From Micromonospora phaseoli (GTDB lineage: Bacteria; Actinomycetota; Actinomycetes; Mycobacteriales; Micromonosporaceae): a DNA stretch of 64,000 nt. Location: contig NZ_FNYV01000002.1 of the NCBI RefSeq assembly GCF_900109115.1, positions 496,001 through 560,000 on the forward strand, written 5' to 3'. The position numbers and the translations under genes were made by a program. Shown one piece after another: positions 60,923 to 64,000 of this stretch. The stretch's first letter is position 1. Each line of letters opens with the position of its first letter. A model generated the notes under the pieces. That model was given only the letters and a program-made list of their open reading frames with translations. It had not been told where the DNA came from and searched no databases.

Positions 60923-62670
60923 TACCGGACACCTCCGGGTCCGGGCGTAGCGCCCAGCGCGTCGAGGCCCGGCACCTGCAGGTCGGTCCGGGTCAGCACC
61001 GGCTCCCGCCGGTTCCACATCCGTTCGACGGCCTCGAAGAGCGGATCCGCGTCGCTCTCGATGTGCCGGAACGCGGTCCGCACCGATCTGAGCAGATAGT
61101 CGGCGGGCCAGACCTCCCAGTGCGGCACCTGCGGCGTGAAGAGGTCCGTGGCGCTGCGGTAGAACCACAGCCAGAGCCGCGCCCGCTCGACCTGCTCGGC
61201 CGAGATGATCTCCTCGCCGTTGAGCATGGCGGTGATCGCGCCGTCCAGCGCCTTCCAGTAGGTCTCCGGATCGTTGACCACGGTGGACAGCCCGCACTCG
61301 CTCCACTCGGACCACCCGGCCTGGAGCACCGGAATGCCGTACGCGGGAAGCTCGTTGCTCACGCTGCCGCGAACCGTCACGCCGAAGTCGACGAGGCTCC
61401 ACAGGCCGTTCTTGCTGAGATCCTTGCTGGGCTGGAACACCATGTGCCGATGCCGGGCGTACCGCTGCGCGACCGAGGCGAAGAAGTCGGTGCTGTCGTA
61501 CCGGAACTGGCTCGGGTGGTCCTGGAAGAGCCACTGCACCTCGGTCGAGGTGCTGGCGAACTGCGCCGTCTCCTCGAACCAGTCGGCCAGCGTGGGGAAG
61601 GACTGGTGGTTCGTGCCAGGGGCGTCGGACACGGCGTGGTTGAAGACCGCCACGACCGGCCGCGACGGGTCGAATCCCAGGCGCGCCGCGAAGTGGGTAC
61701 GCAGCCGGGCGCGCTCGTCGCTGTTGTTGATGTCGACGGAGGCGCTGGCGCCACCCCGCCACCAGCTCGGCCGGCCCAGGTTGACCTTCGACCGCCAGGC
61801 GACCAGCTCCGCGTTGCGCCGCACCTCGCCACGGCGCGACCAGACCCGCTGCTCGAAGAAAGCGCCGATCTGGTGGGTGAGTTCACCGCGGAAGGTGTGC
61901 GCACCCGTGTCGGTCTCGGGAAACAGCGCGTACGCCTTGAGACATCCCGTCTGCTGGGTGTGCACGACGGGTACGCCGGCACGCCGGGCGGAGTCCACCG
62001 CCAACCCCCAGTGGTCGTAGTCGACGTGGCTAGTCACCAGCGCCACCGCCGACCCGCCACCGAGCAGCGCGTCGTAGACCGACGAGATCGCCCGGGCCAG
62101 TGCCTGCCGCCGCCGGTACCGCGGGTCGGCACCAGGGTCCTCGGGCGGTCGGGGCCGCTTCGTCACCCGGCAGTAGGTGGCGCTGACGAACTCTTCCAGG
62201 GTCTGCTCGCTGATCGCCGCGCCCGGGGCCAACGGCCGCCCGAACAGCTCCACCGGCGCGACGCCGGGTGTGGCGGAGCGGGCCGGGCCCTCGACGAGGC
62301 GGTAGAGGTCGATGACCTCGCTGGCGCCGTACGCCTCGGCGACCCGCTCCACCAGTTTCACGTCGAATTCGGTCCACAGCGCCTCGTGCCACATCTGCTC
62401 CACGCCGGTGACGACCACGAGCTGGGCGGGCACGATCCGCCGGATCGCGTTGGCGACCGCGAGGTTGCGCATGGCCACCCTGATGTCCTGGTGGAACACC
62501 TCGACGAGGAGGTAGTTCTGGGACTGTGTGGCCCCCAGGTTCTTACGCCAGTAAACAGAAGCGGAGTCGAGGAACGCCTCGAACTCCTTTTTGTCAGCCC
62601 CGAGCCACACCCGCAGAACCGTCCCTCTCCCGTTGGACCGTGCCGTCTGACGACACACGGAGGACCGCAC
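60922..62670 (-). CDS. Probable GT-B-fold glycosyltransferase / capsule-type polymer transferase
   Basis: A 582-residue cytosolic protein. The C-terminal half resembles GT-B capsule and CDP-glycerol-type transferases: VVAVFNHAVSD near residue 325, WLFQDHPSQFRYDST near 365, and FGVTVRGSVSNELPAYGIPVLQAG near 415-440, which has the position of a donor-binding GS..E..GxP motif. The N-terminal half has Rossmann-like LVTSHVDYDHWGLAVDSARR. Identification is by pattern only. The GTG at 62670 lacks a ribosome site; GTG 62610 (VWLGADKKEF), behind GGGAGAGGG, may be the true start. First gene of a three-gene operon. Confidence 0.55.
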   Translation of the reverse strand: MRSSVCRQTARSNGRGTVLRVWLGADKKEFEAFLDSASVYWRKNLGATQSQNYLLVEVFHQDIRVAMRNLAVANAIRRIVPAQLVVVTGVEQMWHEALWTEFDVKLVERVAEAYGASEVIDLYRLVEGPARSATPGVAPVELFGRPLAPGAAISEQTLEEFVSATYCRVTKRPRPPEDPGADPRYRRRQALARAISSVYDALLGGGSAVALVTSHVDYDHWGLAVDSARRAGVPVVHTQQTGCLKAYALFPETDTGAHTFRGELTHQIGAFFEQRVWSRRGEVRRNAELVAWRSKVNLGRPSWWRGGASASVDINNSDERARLRTHFAARLGFDPSRPVVAVFNHAVSDAPGTNHQSFPTLADWFEETAQFASTSTEVQWLFQDHPSQFRYDSTDFFASVAQRYARHRHMVFQPSKDLSKNGLWSLVDFGVTVRGSVSNELPAYGIPVLQAGWSEWSECGLSTVVNDPETYWKALDGAITAMLNGEEIISAEQVERARLWLWFYRSATDLFTPQVPHWEVWPADYLLRSVRTAFRHIESDADPLFEAVERMWNRREPVLTRTDLQVPGLDALGATPGPGGVR

Positions 62671-62759
62671 GGTACCGGCGTGGGAAGGAATCCGGATTGA
62701 CGGTGGGTGGACAGCAGGTTGCCGGTTGCTCGACAGGGGGGATCGACCGAATCCGCAGC

Positions 62760-63359
62760 TCAGGGCAGCAGGATGAGGTGCAGGGTGCGGGGGCCGTGGA
62801 CGCCCTCGACCCGGTTGAGTTCGATGTCGCTGGTCGCCGACGGGCCGCTGATCCAGGTGAGCGGGCGGTGCGGGGCGAGTCGGGTGAGGGCCTGCGGCAC
62901 GCCGGCGACCACCTGGGCGGCGCGGACCACGCAGATGTGCAGGTCCGGCAGGAGGGTCAGGACCCGGCGGCCCTGGTCGGGTGAGCCGTCCAGGACGACG
63001 GTGCCGGTCTCGGCGATGGCCACGGCAGCGGCGGTGACGACGCCGTCGGCGGCGGCGATCTGCTGGTTGTCGAGCCCGTCGTCGGGCAGCGCGGTCACCG
63101 TCTGCGGCAGCCAGGCCGACGGCAGCCCCGGCGGCACGACGACGGTCGCGCTCGCCGGCAGGATTCCGGCGACCGTGTCGGCGACGGCGGCTTCCGGCAC
63201 CCGGTGCACGTGGGCCCGGTAGTCGGTCAGCCGCCGTACCAGCAGGTCGAGGTCGACCGTGCCCTCGCGCCGGTAGTCGCGCGGCACCGGCACCGGGGCA
63301 CCGGCACCGTCCGATGCGGCGGCGCGCAGCCGGCTGAGGATCACCTCACGGCTGCTCAC
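62760..63359 (-). CDS. lutC: LutC/YkgG-family lactate utilisation protein (LUD domain)
   Basis: A 199-residue LUD-domain protein. The family pattern is clear: SSREVILSRLRAA at the start, AVAIAETGTVVLDGSPDQGR near residue 110, LPDLHICVVRAAQVV and the end WISGPSATSDIELNRVEGVHGPR. LutC is one of three subunits of the iron-sulfur L-lactate dehydrogenase LutABC. GTG 63359 overlaps the lutB stop (GTGA). Confidence 0.93.
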   Translation of the reverse strand: MSSREVILSRLRAAASDGAGAPVPVPRDYRREGTVDLDLLVRRLTDYRAHVHRVPEAAVADTVAGILPASATVVVPPGLPSAWLPQTVTALPDDGLDNQQIAAADGVVTAAAVAIAETGTVVLDGSPDQGRRVLTLLPDLHICVVRAAQVVAGVPQALTRLAPHRPLTWISGPSATSDIELNRVEGVHGPRTLHLILLP

Positions 63360-64000
63360 CGCTTCGCCCACCATTGCCGGAAGGTCTCCGCCGGCGCCTC
63401 AGGCAGGTCCCGGCTGGCGGTCCAGCCGGACAGCGGCGGCGGCAGGCCACGCCCACGGCGGCCGGTCAGCCGACTCAGCCGCGCCGCGCGCTGCGCCGCC
63501 GCGTACAGGGCGGGGTGGTCCATGGCGTACGCGGCGGCAGCCATCGCGGCCGACTCGCCGCGCGGATGCGGCACCTGGTCACGCAGGTGCACCAGCAACT
63601 CCGGAATGTTGATCTTAACCGGGCAGGCGTCGTAGCAGGCCCCACAGAGCGACGACGCGTACGGCAGCGAGGCGTTGTCCGCCACACCGGTCAACTGCGG
63701 CGAGAGCACCGCCCCGATCGGCCCCGGATACACCGACCCGTAAGCGTGCCCACCCGTACGCTCGTACACCGGGCAGACGTTCAGACAGGCCGAGCAGCGG
63801 ATGCAGTGCAGCGCCTGCCGACCCACCTCGTCGGCCAGCACCGCGCTACGACCGTTGTCCAACAACACCAGATGGAACGCCTGCGGCCCGTCACCGGGGG
63901 TGACCCCGGTCCACATCGAGGTGTACGGGTTCATCCGCTCCCCCGTCGAGGCCCGCGGCAGCAACTGCAGGAACACCTCAAGATCCCGCCAGGTCGGCAC
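63356..64000 (-). CDS. lutB: LutB-type iron-sulfur lactate utilisation protein (5' end outside window)
   Basis: C-terminal 214 residues of LutB; the start lies beyond the right edge. Two [4Fe-4S] motifs, CIRCSACLNVCPVY and the second SSLCGACYDACPVKINI, mark the ferredoxin-like domain, and GPQAFHLVLLDNGRS belongs to the LUD part before it. With LutA and LutC it oxidises L-lactate to pyruvate. The visible GTG at the edge is not the true start. Confidence 0.92.
   Translation of the reverse strand: MPTWRDLEVFLQLLPRASTGERMNPYTSMWTGVTPGDGPQAFHLVLLDNGRSAVLADEVGRQALHCIRCSACLNVCPVYERTGGHAYGSVYPGPIGAVLSPQLTGVADNASLPYASSLCGACYDACPVKINIPELLVHLRDQVPHPRGESAAMAAAAYAMDHPALYAAAQRAARLSRLTGRRGRGLPPPLSGWTASRDLPEAPAETFRQWWAKR

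Overview
The window is very GC-rich, uses GTG and TTG starts freely, and packs genes into runs with 1 to 10 bp ATGA/GTGA overlaps. With form I CO dehydrogenase, LPxTG surface anchoring, an iron-box (IdeR/DmdR-type) operator and many secreted domains, this points to a filamentous actinomycete. Micromonosporaceae (Micromonospora-like) is the best guess; this is inferred from gene content and style, not from a marker gene. No tRNA, rRNA, CRISPR array, transposase or phage gene was recognised.

Layout. (1) 1-9644: a catabolic locus. On the minus strand a flavin monooxygenase, a three-part sugar-type ABC importer, an acetoacetyl-CoA-synthetase-like ligase, a TetR regulator and an SDR (cut by the window edge) form an operon; an acyl-CoA dehydrogenase is divergent, and two dyads sit between them. 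(2) 10124-12693: an arsenic operon made of an ArsR-phosphatase fusion, two arsenate reductases and an aquaporin. (3) 12758-23685: an iron locus with an iron box, GNAT, ferric-siderophore reductase, ATP-grasp ligase, two IucA/IucC synthetases and a PLP decarboxylase (order like vibrioferrin pvsA-B-D-E), then a FecCD/binding-protein/ATPase importer and a methyltransferase entered through an 80-bp tandem repeat. (4) 23669-38546: a cobalamin regulon on the minus strand with four cobalamin riboswitches. Two short aptamers precede genes for secreted proteins that look like the two halves of animal intrinsic factor/transcobalamin (an alpha/alpha-barrel domain and a DUF4430-like domain, on separate genes), one set fused by overlaps to a complete ECF transporter. 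Two long aptamers precede metE and nrdAB, the B12-independent methionine synthase and the B12-independent ribonucleotide reductase. (5) 38714-48866: aerobic CO dehydrogenase coxMSL with maturation genes, a convergent LysR gene and a divergent XdhC gene; a perfect 19-bp-arm palindrome lies in the divergent promoter. (6) 48929-54518: a methyltransferase, a secreted HNH nuclease, an MDR oxidoreductase, a two-component system and a DUF2306 membrane protein. (7) 54593-62670: a 1308-residue secreted ThuA/glucose-dehydrogenase/PKD/CBM/discoidin protein and a three-gene operon of unknown role with a beta-helix protein and a probable GT-B glycosyltransferase. (8) 62760-64000: lutC and the end of lutB for lactate oxidation.

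How the parts work together. The most coherent and least described unit is region 4. Low cobalamin should release all four riboswitches at once, switching on B12 capture at the cell surface, ECF import, and the two enzymes that replace B12-dependent ones. The separate capture genes for an intrinsic-factor-like alpha domain (one of them sortase-anchored) and beta domain next to an ECF transporter suggest a Gram-positive B12 scavenging system. The siderophore locus in region 3 is the second candidate of interest.
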